In this document: in pieces, positions 8,915 through 17,553 of the stretch
Layout of the letters: each line of letters opens with the position of its first letter
How positions within the stretch are numbered: the first letter of the stretch is position 1
Assembly: GCA_963770275.1 (NCBI GenBank)
Contig: CAVYPD010000058.1
Coordinates: 62,001 to 126,000 of the forward strand
From: Roseiarcus sp963770275
Lineage (GTDB): Bacteria; Pseudomonadota; Alphaproteobacteria; Rhizobiales; Beijerinckiaceae
Reading direction: 5' to 3'
DNA: 64,000 bases
Translations under genes and position numbers: made by a program
Notes under the pieces: generated by a model
Databases searched by the model: none
What the model was told of the DNA's origin: nothing
What the model saw: only the letters and a program-made list of their open reading frames with translations

Positions 8915-9939
8915 GCGGCAGCTTCCCCGAGGATACGAGCGCGCTCGACGCGTGGGCGAAAGCCCATGTCGAAGGCTGGCGCGGCCCCGCTACGGTCAGG
9001 AAATTTCCGACCGGACAGTCGAACCCGACCTATCTGATCGAGGCCGCGAGCGGCCGGTATGTGCTGCGCCGCAAGCCGCCGGGCAAGCTCTTGAAGATGG
9101 CCCACATGATCGAGCGCGAGTTCCGCGTGCTTAGAGCTTTGGAAGGGGCGGGATATCCAGCACCGCGCGTGCTTGCGCTTTGCGAGGACGAGGGCGTGAT
9201 CGGCACCGCCTTCTATCTCATGACCTTTGTCGACGGCCGTGTCCTGTGGGATCCGGCGCTGCCCGAGCTTAAACGCGAAGATCGGCGCCCGATCTATGAT
9301 TCCATGAACGAGGGCCTCGCCCGGCTGCACTCGGTCGACGTCGCCGCCGCGGGCCTGTCTGATTATGGCAAGCCGGGCAGCTATTTTGCCCGTCAATACC
9401 AGCGCTGGACTGCTCAGTACCGGGCCAGCGAAACCGCGCGGGTCGAGGACATGGAGCGCCTCATCGCCTGGCTCGCGGACAAGGTTCCGACCGACGACGG
9501 CCGCGTCGCGCTGGTGCATGGCGACTGGCGCATCGACAACATGATCTTCGACTCAAACTCGCCGCGCCTGCTTGCGGTGCTTGACTGGGAGCTGTCGACC
9601 CTCGGCCATCCCCTCGCCGATCTTGCCTACCAGTGCATGCAATGGCGGCTGCCGAATGGCCGGTACCGCGGCTTGGGCGGCGTTGACCGCGCCGCGAATG
9701 GCATACCGACCGAAGCCGAATATGTCGCCGCCTATTGTAAGCGCATGGGCTTCGAAGCCATCCCCGATTGGACCTTCCTCGTAGCTTTCAGCTTCTTCCG
9801 CAGCATCGCGATCCATCAGGGCGTCTATAAGCGTTCGCTCGACGGGAACGCCTCGAATCCAGAGTTAGCCCGGCAAGTTGGCGAATCCGTGCCGTTTGTG
9901 GCGCATATCGCCTGGGAAGGAGTCGAAGCCGCCGCTTAA
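8911..9939 (+). CDS. aminoglycoside-phosphotransferase-fold protein, partner of the acyl-CoA dehydrogenase
   Basis: A 342-residue protein of the APH/choline-kinase fold. It has the catalytic loop LVHGDWRIDNMIF and the metal-binding LLAVLDWELSTLGHPLADLAY, and an N-terminal nucleotide-binding lobe with TGQSNPTYLIEA and YVLRRKPPGKLL. The GTG start at 8911 overlaps the acyl-CoA dehydrogenase stop. In ACAD10/11-type proteins this domain is thought to phosphorylate hydroxy-acyl-CoAs before the dehydrogenase acts, which the coupling here supports. It is unlikely to confer antibiotic resistance. Confidence 0.82.
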   Translation: MSGSFPEDTSALDAWAKAHVEGWRGPATVRKFPTGQSNPTYLIEAASGRYVLRRKPPGKLLKMAHMIEREFRVLRALEGAGYPAPRVLALCEDEGVIGTAFYLMTFVDGRVLWDPALPELKREDRRPIYDSMNEGLARLHSVDVAAAGLSDYGKPGSYFARQYQRWTAQYRASETARVEDMERLIAWLADKVPTDDGRVALVHGDWRIDNMIFDSNSPRLLAVLDWELSTLGHPLADLAYQCMQWRLPNGRYRGLGGVDRAANGIPTEAEYVAAYCKRMGFEAIPDWTFLVAFSFFRSIAIHQGVYKRSLDGNASNPELARQVGESVPFVAHIAWEGVEAAA

Positions 9940-10063
9940 GCCTCGTTGGCCGCCTCGTCGTCGCGCTCCCGCGAAGCGCGCGAGCCGCCTTGCCGGCGAT
10001 GATCGCCCATGCTAAGCGGCCCGCCGACCCTACGGCGCGCTTTTAAGGCGTGCCGCCGGCCCC

Positions 10064-10153
10064 GGAGAGGTGGCAGAGTGGTCGATCGCACCGCACTCGA
10101 AATGCGGAGTACGCGCAAGTGTACCGGGGGTTCGAATCCCTCCCTCTCCGCCA
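10064..10153 (+). tRNA. tRNA-Ser (anticodon CGA)
   Basis: The 7-bp acceptor stem ggagagg / cctctcc is intact. The anticodon arm ccgca-ctcgaaa-tgcgg places CGA in the loop, a long variable arm follows as expected for serine tRNAs, the T arm reads gggggttcgaatccc, and the CCA tail is encoded at 10151-10153. Total length is 90 bases. Confidence 0.95.
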
Positions 10154-10527
10154 TCCTGACAGATTAATGCTAATGATTTCAGTGGGCTGTGCGACGGGAC
10201 ACCTTGTCCAGTCCACAAATCGGTCCACAAGGCAGAAAGGGTCTGAGACTAGGACGCGGCGCGCTGGCCGGCTTCGCGCGAGGTCGCGGCTCGCTAGAAT
10301 CAGCTTCGCCGACGATGCGCAGAAGCTCGTCGAGCGGGTCGACTGTCGACGGTCGGAAGTTTCCGCGCTACGAGATTTAGCCACTATCGGATGGTGCGGC
10401 GCGTCACTGCGACGTGAGTTGCTACGGGTCACTGCAACGTGACTTGTCGCCCAAACGTTATTCGCATGATGCTGCTGTACTGCCGCCCATGAGGCGGGAA
10501 GAGCAGCCGCCGCTGGGTCGAACGTCC
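10154..10527. other. tRNA-proximal segment without recognisable gene
   Basis: Nothing convincing is encoded here in any frame. Features worth noting are paired tccacaa motifs at about 10208-10231 and two near-repeats of gtcactgcaacgtga type around 10405-10443. Its position between a tRNA-Ser 3' end and restriction-modification relics suggests the worn end of a genomic island. I see no integrase. Confidence 0.4.
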
Positions 10528-10800
10528 GTGAACCATCAATTACTTTCCCCCTTCATATGGTCGGTCGCCGACCTTCTGCGAGGCGGCTACAAGTAGGCAT
10601 GCTCTCGATAGCCGAGGAGCACCTAACCGCCATGGACCCAAGGCGCGCTTGACCATGTACGGGCAGGAGGCGAACCCGGAATCGTTTGCCATCTGCAAGG
10701 CCGACATGCTCATCAAAGGCAGGACGTCGGCAACATCATCTTCGGCAACACTATTACCGAAGACGGTCATCCGCACCGCAAGTCCGACTACATGCTATAA
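10528..10800 (+). pseudogene. hsdM: relic of type I restriction-modification methyltransferase hsdM
   Basis: Three separated pieces of a type I N6-adenine methyltransferase can be read in order. At 10528-10596 VNHQLLSPFIWSVADLLRGGYK, the usual HsdM N-terminus, ends in a stop. At 10631-10710 GPKARLTMYGQEANPE is followed by SFAICKADMLIKG, the motif I neighbourhood of HsdM. In a second frame to 10800 QDVGNIIFGNTITEDGH continues to DYML and stops just where the NPPF catalytic motif should follow. More than 200 residues between pieces one and two are missing, so this is a deleted relic and not a simple frameshift. Confidence 0.8.
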
Positions 10801-10873
10801 GGCGCCGAAAAAGCCAAGGCTCGTCCTCAGTCATGCGAGTCACCCTCGGGCTGTGCTAACGGGGGCACCGAGG

Positions 10874-10923
10874 TGGGCGTTGGCGGACATTTTCGTCAGC
10901 TACACGCGCAGCGATAGGGCGGG
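10874..10923 (+). pseudogene. possible TIR-domain gene relic
   Basis: The translation WALADIFVSYTRSDRA matches the first beta strand and box 1 of bacterial TIR domains (ADIFVSYTRSDR). The homology ends after about 16 residues and no other frame continues it. TIR proteins often act in immunity, which fits the adjoining hsdM relic. With so few residues the call is tentative. Bases 10924-11199 hold no recognisable gene. Confidence 0.35.
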
Positions 10924-11199
10924 CGGCGAACCCCTGGATCCGGTCAGGGGGTACAGACGGCGCGAAACGCACATCTGCGTTCATCGCCCGAGCCGCCATC
11001 AAAGCGATACGCCCACCTCCCAAGATGCTATTTGCGCCGAGGCGACGTCTCGAACCGACATTTAGCAGACATTGCGGATCGCCGCCGATGCCAAGTCCTC
11101 TCACCAACTTACCCAGGGGACGATCCCCACAAAGCAAGACTTTCGGACTCCCCGATGTGACCTCGAATCCGCAATGCCCAGACTCCTCCAACGATCAGG

Positions 11200-11826
11200 T
11201 CATGCAGGCTCCCGGACGCGAGCTGCAGCTGTGTCTCCGTGGTGAATCTCTGTGCCGAGCACCTTCAAGCATTCCCGGATGAAGGCCGCGAGCGCAGTCC
11301 ACCCCTTAGCCGACACCATCGTGCCGTCGACATAGGCCTCCGTCGGCGAGAGGTCGATGTAGGTCCCGCCGGCGAGTGTCACTTCAGGCTCGCAAGCGCC
11401 CAGCGCCCCAACCTTCTTGCCGCGCACAACGCCGTCCACCGCCACCAATATCTGCACGCCGTGGCAGATCGTAAAGATCGGCTTCTTGGCGTCGTGAAAA
11501 TGGCGGACCATCGCCTGGATCCGTTTGTCCGTCCGAATATATTCTGGGCCGCGGCCTCCGGCGCAATAGACTGCGTCATAGTCCTTCAGCTGCTTCTCGG
11601 CCTCGGAGAACGTCTTGTTGATCGTGAAGAAGTGGCCAAGCTTCTCGGTGTAGGTCTGATCGCCCTCGAAATCGTGCAACGAGGTCTTGATGCGATCGCC
11701 CGCCTTCTTGTCCGGGCACACGACGTGCACGGTGTGACCGACCGCTTCCATCGCCTGCTGATAGACGAAGATCTCGTATTCCTCGGTGAACTCGCCGACC
11801 AGCATAAGAATTTTTTTGCCTGACAT
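11200..11826 (-). CDS. DJ-1/PfpI family protein
   Basis: A 208-residue cytosolic class I glutamine-amidotransferase-like protein. The nucleophile elbow is visible as FTICHGVQILVAVDG, and an early acidic residue lies in GEFTEEYEIFVYQQAM, as in PfpI/DJ-1 proteins. Members act as glyoxalases, chaperones or deglycases, and the exact activity cannot be read here. ATG 11826 is chosen because gaggaga lies directly upstream. It is the last gene of the 11-gene minus-strand operon starting near 22.4 kb, where it might protect against reactive carbonyls from sugar breakdown (inference). Confidence 0.8.
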   Translation of the reverse strand: MSGKKILMLVGEFTEEYEIFVYQQAMEAVGHTVHVVCPDKKAGDRIKTSLHDFEGDQTYTEKLGHFFTINKTFSEAEKQLKDYDAVYCAGGRGPEYIRTDKRIQAMVRHFHDAKKPIFTICHGVQILVAVDGVVRGKKVGALGACEPEVTLAGGTYIDLSPTEAYVDGTMVSAKGWTALAAFIRECLKVLGTEIHHGDTAAARVREPA

Positions 11827-11910
11827 CGTTGGGTCTCCTCTCATCAATCGCTGGGCGGCGTTCAACCCGCCCGACATTATTCGCAACTACTCGCCGCTCG
11901 TTTTAAGGAC

Positions 11911-12969
11911 TCACGCTTCGATGCCGAGCGCGCGCTTGACGGCGGACTGATCGGCGCCTTGGTCGATGAAGTCCTCGAAGGTCGACTGACTGACTTCGAT
12001 CAGATGCTTCTTGATAAATTCAGCGCCCTCCCGCGCCCCGTCGTCGCGGTTCTTGATCGCGCATTCCCACTCGAGCACCGCCCAGCTGTCATATCCATAG
12101 ACGGAGAGGCTGGAGAAGATCGCGCCGAAATCGATGTCGCCGTCGCCGAGCGAGCGGAAGCGGCCCGCGCGGTGCGGCCATTCAGAGTAGCTCGAGTAAA
12201 CGCCCTGCTTCGGCGACGGACGAAACTCCGCGTCCTTCACATGAAAGGCTTTGATGCGCTCGTGGTAAACGTCGATGAACCCGACGTAGTCGAGCGCCTG
12301 CAAGCGGAAATGCGACGGATCGTAATTGATGTTGCAGCGCTTGTGGCCTTTGAGCTTGTCGAGGAAACGCTCGAACGTGACGCCATCAAATAGATCCTCG
12401 CCCGGATGCAGTTCGAAGGCGACGTCGACGCCCTGGTCCTCGTGCGCGTCGAGGATGGGCTTCCAGCGGCGCGCGAGCTCGTCGAACGCGGTTTCGATGA
12501 GACCGGACGGGAGCGGCGGCCAAGGATAAAGGAATGGCCAAGCGAGGGCGCCCGAAAAAGTGACGTGGGTATTGAGACCCATGTTGCGGCTTGCTTTTGC
12601 AGCGAGCGTAACCTGCTCGGTCGCCCATTCCTGCCGCGCCTTCGGATTGCCGCGCACGTGTTTTGCGGCGAACGCGTCGAAAGCCTGATCGTATACGGGA
12701 TTGACCGCAACGAGCTGGCCCTGCAGGTGGGTCGCGAGTTCGGTGATCTCGACACCGTGCTTCTTGGCGGTCCCGATAAGTTCCTGGCAGTAGCCGACGC
12801 TTGCGGCGGCTTTCTTGAGGTCGATGAACCGGCTGTCCCATGTGGGAATCTGCACGCCCTTGTAGCCGAGGCTCGCCGCCCAGCCGCAGATCGAGTCGAA
12901 TGTGTTGAACGGCGCCGCGTCGCCCGCGAACTGGGCGAGAAAGATTGCGGGTCCCTTGATCGATTTCAT
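11911..12969 (-). CDS. xylose-isomerase-like TIM barrel sugar isomerase/epimerase (first)
   Basis: A 352-residue AP-endonuclease-2-type TIM barrel, the fold of sugar phosphate isomerases and epimerases. Metal-ligand positions are recognisable in VAFELHPGEDLFDG (Glu and His), CNINYDPSHFRLQ (Asp and His), IKAFHVKDAEF and AVLEWECAIKNRDDG. MKSIKGPAIFLAQFAGD fits sugar-catabolic members of the family. Start is ATG 12969. It lies 34 bases downstream of the second TIM barrel in the same operon. Substrate unknown. Confidence 0.83.
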   Translation of the reverse strand: MKSIKGPAIFLAQFAGDAAPFNTFDSICGWAASLGYKGVQIPTWDSRFIDLKKAAASVGYCQELIGTAKKHGVEITELATHLQGQLVAVNPVYDQAFDAFAAKHVRGNPKARQEWATEQVTLAAKASRNMGLNTHVTFSGALAWPFLYPWPPLPSGLIETAFDELARRWKPILDAHEDQGVDVAFELHPGEDLFDGVTFERFLDKLKGHKRCNINYDPSHFRLQALDYVGFIDVYHERIKAFHVKDAEFRPSPKQGVYSSYSEWPHRAGRFRSLGDGDIDFGAIFSSLSVYGYDSWAVLEWECAIKNRDDGAREGAEFIKKHLIEVSQSTFEDFIDQGADQSAVKRALGIEA

Positions 12970-13003
12970 GTCGATTTGTCCTTTTCGCGTACTGAACCCC
13001 GGG

Positions 13004-13859
13004 TCAGGCTTTGGCCCATTCCTCGCGCAGGAATTTGCCTCCGAACTGGTAGACCTCGTCGCGGTTGGGGAAGAAGTCACGCCAGACGCGGGTGGCCGCT
13101 GCAAGGTCCGGCAAGGCGCGACCAAAAGCCTCGATCACGCACCAGCCGTCGTAGCCGCTCTGTTTGAGCGCCTTCATCGTCGCCGCCCAGGGAACATGGC
13201 CTTTGCCGGGCGTCCCACGGTCGTTCTCGGAGAAGTGCACATGATTGATCTGCGCGATGTTGGGCGCGATCACCCCGACGGGATCCTTCTCCTCGATATT
13301 GGCATGGAACGTGTCGTACAAAAGGCCGTAGTTGGGTTCGTTCACTTGTCGGACGACGTCGGCGGAATCCGCGACCGTATTGAGCACGTAGCACTCGAAG
13401 CGGTTCAACGGCTCGACCGAAAGCTTGATGTTATGTCGCGCCGCATAGGCGGCGGCGTCTTTATGCACGCTCACAACGTTGGCGCGTTCGGCTTTCGTCG
13501 GCGGCTCGCCAGTGAAGACGCCGAGCGGCTGGTAGAACGGCCCGCAAAGCGTCTCCCCGCCCGCGGCCGCCAGACAGTCGATTGCCCATTTGAGATGATC
13601 AAGTCCGGCGGAGCGGATCGCCGGATCTGCGCTCGACGCAATTGCGCTCGGCGTCCGGGAATGACCGTGACCGCCGTAGCCCTGAGGCCATTGTCGCGGA
13701 TCGCTCGACCGACTGTGCGGAAGTGATCAGGCGTTCCTTCAAAAATCGGAAGCTCCACCCCGTCAAAGCCCGCGCGCTTGATGCTCCGCGAACAGGGGAA
13801 AGTGCTCTTCGGTGATATGCGTCGACCACAAGAGCATGTTGAACCCTAACAGCACTCAT
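13004..13859 (-). CDS. xylose-isomerase-like TIM barrel (second), four frameshifts
   Basis: About 283 residues after correction. Pieces in order are MSAVRFNMLLWSTHITEEHF, GFDGVELPIFEGTPDHFR, VTVIPDAERNC, SADPAIRSAGLDHLKWAIDC, and a long intact C-terminal part with KLSVEPLNRFECY, YGLLYDTFHANIEE and INHVHFSENDRGTPGKGH. These carry the Glu, Asp and His metal ligands of hydroxypyruvate-isomerase and tagatose-epimerase relatives. Single extra bases are needed near 13845, 13770, 13658 and 13635, three of them in runs of three identical G/C bases. ATG 13859 follows gagggagga. Conservation on both sides of every shift argues for sequencing error. Confidence 0.75.
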
Positions 13860-13893
13860 TCCTCCCTCGAATTTGAACTCGGGCCAGTCGACC

Positions 13894-14328
13894 TCAGCGT
13901 CTTAAGAGCGACGTGAGAAGCGCGGCGAGCGCTACGGCGATTGCCGCGACGCCCCAGACGAACGGCTGACGATAGAACGGCTCACTCGTATCCGGCGCAA
14001 TGGCGTTCACGAAAAAGACGCCATAGAGATAGGCCGCAATGATCGAGATGAGCATGATCACGAAGAACGCCAGCGCGACAATGACGCTCGCCACGACGAG
14101 CGACCGCGGGGTTGTTCCCGGCTGACACAGCGGCAAGAGGTTGTTGGCGAGGCCCGCGAAGACAACGAGCGCGCAGCCGACCCCGAACAGCGCCAAGCTG
14201 AACGGCTGGAATATAAGCGCCAGCGCCAGAATCCCGAGCCCGATGAGGCCCCATTCGAGGCGCTGCGCGGTCGCGGGGCTCATGCCGCCGAGCGTTCTTT
14301 TGCCCGCAATAGCCATTTCATCGCTCAT
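13894..14328 (-). CDS. small four-helix membrane protein of an ABC transporter operon
   Basis: A 144-residue inner-membrane protein with four predicted helices at about residues 27-46, 47-66, 77-104 and 121-141. Its start overlaps the end of the ATPase gene (atga). I do not recognise the family securely. Glycerol-type ABC operons (GlpSTPQV) likewise contain a small extra membrane protein together with two ATPases, two permeases and one binding protein, so an accessory transporter subunit is the most reasonable guess. Confidence 0.65.
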   Translation of the reverse strand: MSDEMAIAGKRTLGGMSPATAQRLEWGLIGLGILALALIFQPFSLALFGVGCALVVFAGLANNLLPLCQPGTTPRSLVVASVIVALAFFVIMLISIIAAYLYGVFFVNAIAPDTSEPFYRQPFVWGVAAIAVALAALLTSLLRR

Positions 14329-15414
14329 GTGCGGACCGCCTTTCCCGAACCGTCGAACACATGCGTCTCGCGCGCGTCGGTGCGAAGGCTCAGCGCGTCT
14401 CCCGACTTGACCTTGATCTCGCGCGGCACGACGACGCGCAGGTCGCTGCCAAGCGGCGTTCGGGCGTGGATGAGAGTCTCAGCGCCCATTGGCTCGATCA
14501 GCTCCGCGCGGCCTGCGATCGTGTCGGCGCTTCCCGCGCCCTCCGGGATAAACGCGCGGGGCCGGATGCCGATCGTGACCTGTCCCTTTGCGAGTTTCTT
14601 CACCGCCGGATCGACTGCAAGGCGGATCGGCTGGCCGTCCACTGTGAACCGGCCGTGCGCTCCCTCGACGCCATCGAACTGCGCGGTGAGAAGGTTCATC
14701 TGCGGCGTCCCGATGAAGCTCGCGACGAATAGTGTGGTCGGCCTCGCAAACACTTCGTGAGGCGAGGCGATCTGCTCGATGACGCCGTCGCGCATGATCG
14801 CGATCCGGTCGGCCATCGTCAGGGCCTCCAGCTGATCGTGGGTAACGATCACAGTCGCCTTCGAGAGCCCCGTCAGGACGCTCTTGATCTGGCCCCGCAT
14901 GGTCTGGCGGAGCTCGACGTCGAGCCGGCTTAAAGGCTCGTCAAACAAAAAACAGTTCGGATCACGCACCACCGCGCGCGCGACCGCTACGCGCTGCTTC
15001 TCGCCCTCCGAAATGTGGTTCGGCAGACGGTCGAGCACCGGCTCAAGCTGCAGCATGCGCGCCACGCGTGCGACCCGCTCCGCGCTTGTTTGCGCATCCA
15101 GACCCTCGACGTGCAACGGAAACATGATGTTCTCGCGCACGGTCAGCGCCGGATAGAGCGCATAGAACTGGAATACCATCGCGATGTCGCGCTGGTCGGG
15201 CCTCAGATCATTCATCCGCTTTCCAGCGATGACGACGTCGCCGGCGCTTGCGCGCTCAAGCCCCGCGATGATGCGCAAGGTTGTCGTCTTGCCGCATCCG
15301 GAGGGACCCAAGAGGCAGACGACCTCTCCCGCCGAGACGGTAAGGTTCACATTCTTGACGGCGGTGAATCGCGCCGAAATGCTTTGTGACGCCCCTGAGC
15401 TCGATCGTCGACAT
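14325..15414 (-). CDS. CUT1-type sugar ABC transporter ATPase B, frameshifted, degenerate signature motif
   Basis: About 362 residues, MalK/UgpC type. MSTIELRGVTKHFGAIHAV leads to NVNLTVSAGEVVCL after correction of one extra base near 15372. Walker A is GPSGCGKTTT, Walker B is CFLFDEP, the D-loop is SRLD and the H-loop His is present in VTHDQLEAL. The signature motif is ISEGEKQR where LSGGQ is usual. The C-terminal regulatory domain contains MNLLTAQFDG and IGIRPRAF. It pairs with a second, different ATPase encoded at 19018-20110 whose signature is normal but whose H-loop is not, so the two probably form a heterodimer. Confidence 0.87.
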
Positions 15415-15418
15415 CAGG

Positions 15419-16363
15419 CTATCTCTTGATCGTGCCGAACGTGACGCCGCGCAGGAGCTGGTTCTGCAGCGCAAAGGTCACGATGATCACCGGGATTAGG
15501 AACAGCGTTTCGATAGCGGCCAGAAGACCCCAGCGCACGCCGATGTCGCCACCGATCGTCTGCGACATGGCGACCGGAACGGTCCGCGTCTCGACGCCCG
15601 ACAAGAGAAGGGCGAACAGAAACTCGTTCCAGGTCAGAATGAGGCCAAACACTGCGGTGGCGGCGAGCCCAGCCAACACTTGCGGCAGACAGATCTTGAA
15701 GAAAACCCGGACGTCGGACGAGCCATCGATGCGCGCCGCGTCCTCGACGTCTGGCGAAAGTTCGTCGAAGAAGCTTTTCATCATCCAGATCGCGAACGGC
15801 AGGTTGAACACCGTGTAGAGAGCGATGATGCCCAGATAGGTTCCAGCGAGACCCGTGACGCGGAACATGATGAAGATCGGGATGATGACCACGATCGCAG
15901 GCAGCATGCGCGTCGTCAGGATCATGAAGAGGTAGGTGTCATTGCCTTTGAGCGGATAGCGCGAGAAGCCGAACGCGGCCAAGGTGCCGATCGCGAGCGC
16001 GAGAAGCACGCTCACTCCGGAAATGAACAGAGAATTGAAAAAATAAAGCGTGAACCCAGTATTGACCGTGGGTCCGCCGGCCGAATAGGCGCGGCTGAAG
16101 ACCTGGGCGAAATTTTCGAGCGTTGGCGTGAAGAAGAATTTCGCTGGAACGGCGAGCGCGTCTTCGTAGGTTTTGAAGGCCGTAAGGATGATCCAGAAGA
16201 CGGGGAAGAAGTAGATCAGGCTGACGACGGCGGCGCCGAGGGTTCGGCCCCAACCAGCGTGGCCAACGCCGGAAGCCGATGAGCCAAAACGAAGCCGACG
16301 CGTGAGCGGGATGCTCGCCGGGCGAGCGGAGCCGACGGACGCGTTCACAGTCATGTCGGTCAT
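15419..16363 (-). CDS. sugar ABC transporter permease (MalG-like)
   Basis: A 314-residue inner-membrane permease with about six helices. The EAA loop that docks onto the ATPase is visible as EDAARIDGSSDVRVFFKICL followed by PQVLAGL at residues 207-233. Start is ATG 16363, preceded by ggaggctcc and overlapping the stop of the first permease by atga. A longer open frame through the preceding gene is an antisense-like coincidence and not a fusion. Forms the channel with the product of 16360-17436. Confidence 0.9.
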   Translation of the reverse strand: MTDMTVNASVGSARPASIPLTRRLRFGSSASGVGHAGWGRTLGAAVVSLIYFFPVFWIILTAFKTYEDALAVPAKFFFTPTLENFAQVFSRAYSAGGPTVNTGFTLYFFNSLFISGVSVLLALAIGTLAAFGFSRYPLKGNDTYLFMILTTRMLPAIVVIIPIFIMFRVTGLAGTYLGIIALYTVFNLPFAIWMMKSFFDELSPDVEDAARIDGSSDVRVFFKICLPQVLAGLAATAVFGLILTWNEFLFALLLSGVETRTVPVAMSQTIGGDIGVRWGLLAAIETLFLIPVIIVTFALQNQLLRGVTFGTIKR

Positions 16364-17436
16364 GAAGCAGGAGCCTCCTTCGCGCGCGCGTTGGCGAAGT
16401 AGAGATAAAGGTTGGTGAGCACGATTACGGTGAAGAGCAGGATGTAAGCGAGCGCTGTCGACTCGCTCGTCTTGTTGTTCTCGAAGGCGATTCGGTAGAC
16501 GCGAAGCGCGATCGTCTCGGTCGCGGTGCCCGGACCGCCATTCGTCAAAAGGAAGACGAGATCGAACAGCTTGAAAGCCTCGATCGTCCGGAACAGCAGC
16601 GCCAGCAGCATGAGCCCGCGAATGTAAGGGAACGTGATCGACCAGAACTGGCGCCATCCCGAGACGCGGTCGATCGCGGCCGCCTCGTAGAGGTATTTCG
16701 GAACGCTGACGAGCCCGGCGAGCACCAGCAGCATGACGAACGGCGACCACATCCACGCGTCGGCGAACACAATGCCGATGCGCGAGCCCCAGACGCTGTT
16801 CATCAGAATAAACGGCTGGCCGGTGAAGACCCGCACCGCCTGCGACAAGAGCCCGAAAGTCGGGTCGTAATAGTAACGGAAGAAGGCGCCAACCGCCACG
16901 AAGGACAGCATCATCGGCGTCAGCACGAGGATGAGCAGATACCGGCGCAAGGGGAATTGCTTCGAGAACAGGAGGGCGAGGAGGAAGCCGACCACCATCT
17001 GCAACGACACGGTCATGATGACGAGGATGATCGTGTTGTGCAGCCGATCCCAGACGTCGGGATCGCTGAGGACTTTGGCGTAGTTGTCGAGCCCGACCCA
17101 GGTCGGCGCCCGCGCCCGGTTGGCCTTGTAGCTGAAGAAGGACAGCCCGAACGACCATATAAGCGGAAAGACGTTCATCAGAAAAAGGAGCGTGAGCGCC
17201 GGCGTTACGAGGAGGCCGCCGATGTATTTTCCCCAGGCGTTTGCGATCAGCGTCACGGCGAAAAGCGCGGCGAGCGCGGATGAAGCCCAGAAAGAAACTT
17301 GCGGCGGCAGGAACGCAATCGCCAGCGCCATGCCGATCACGAAAACGATAAGCGCGCCCTGCCAATTGTCCCAGCGCAGCGCGATGACACGTTGGAAGAA
17401 CGGAACGGTTTGAGGAACGTCAGTTGTCGTGGTCAT
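16360..17436 (-). CDS. sugar ABC transporter permease (MalF-like)
   Basis: A 358-residue permease with two extra N-terminal helices (residues about 30-68) before the conserved core. VGLDNYAKVLSDPDVWDRL precedes the core, and the EAA loop reads EAAAIDRVSGWRQFWSITFP. LTNGGPGTATETIALRVYR is characteristic of CUT1 MalF/UgpA-type permeases. ATG 17436 (MTTTTDVPQ) is preferred to an upstream in-frame ATG. It lies 117 bases after the binding-protein gene, with a strong hairpin between. Confidence 0.9.
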   Translation of the reverse strand: MTTTTDVPQTVPFFQRVIALRWDNWQGALIVFVIGMALAIAFLPPQVSFWASSALAALFAVTLIANAWGKYIGGLLVTPALTLLFLMNVFPLIWSFGLSFFSYKANRARAPTWVGLDNYAKVLSDPDVWDRLHNTIILVIMTVSLQMVVGFLLALLFSKQFPLRRYLLILVLTPMMLSFVAVGAFFRYYYDPTFGLLSQAVRVFTGQPFILMNSVWGSRIGIVFADAWMWSPFVMLLVLAGLVSVPKYLYEAAAIDRVSGWRQFWSITFPYIRGLMLLALLFRTIEAFKLFDLVFLLTNGGPGTATETIALRVYRIAFENNKTSESTALAYILLFTVIVLTNLYLYFANARAKEAPAS

Positions 17437-17505
17437 TGGCTCGTCGGATCGAGGCGCCGCTGGTTTCGGATAGGAACGGACGACCACAACATTCTCATGG
17501 CCGGG

Positions 17506-17532
17506 CGGCGCGCCACACGGGGCGGCGCGCCG
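17506..17532 (-). terminator. intercistronic stem-loop after the sugar-binding protein gene
   Basis: A 9-bp perfect stem (cggcgcgcc / ggcgcgccg) with a 9-base loop lies 22 bases past the binding-protein stop and about 70 bases before the permease start. There is no good T run, so it is more likely to protect the upstream mRNA and reduce read-through than to stop transcription fully. Such elements keep binding protein more abundant than membrane subunits, as in malE-malF. Confidence 0.6.
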
Positions 17533-17553
17533 TTCTTCTAAAGCGTTCGCGTC

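Noticed and set aside
8911..9939. Aminoglycoside resistance gene.
   Set aside because: The fold matches, but the coupling to an acyl-CoA dehydrogenase and ACAD10/11-like sequence argue for fatty-acid metabolism.
10050..10442. Integrase gene next to tRNA-Ser.
   Set aside because: None of the frames shows tyrosine-recombinase motifs such as the R-HxxR-Y set.
13894..14328. The small membrane protein as a toxin or phage holin.
   Set aside because: It is translationally coupled to an ABC ATPase inside a transporter operon and has four well-formed helices, which fits an accessory subunit better.
15419..17365. A 648-residue open frame that seems to add a large N-terminal domain to the second sugar permease.
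   Set aside because: Its first half is an out-of-frame reading of the other permease, with Arg/Ala-rich composition typical of shadow frames. The real permease starts at 16363 with a ribosome-binding site.
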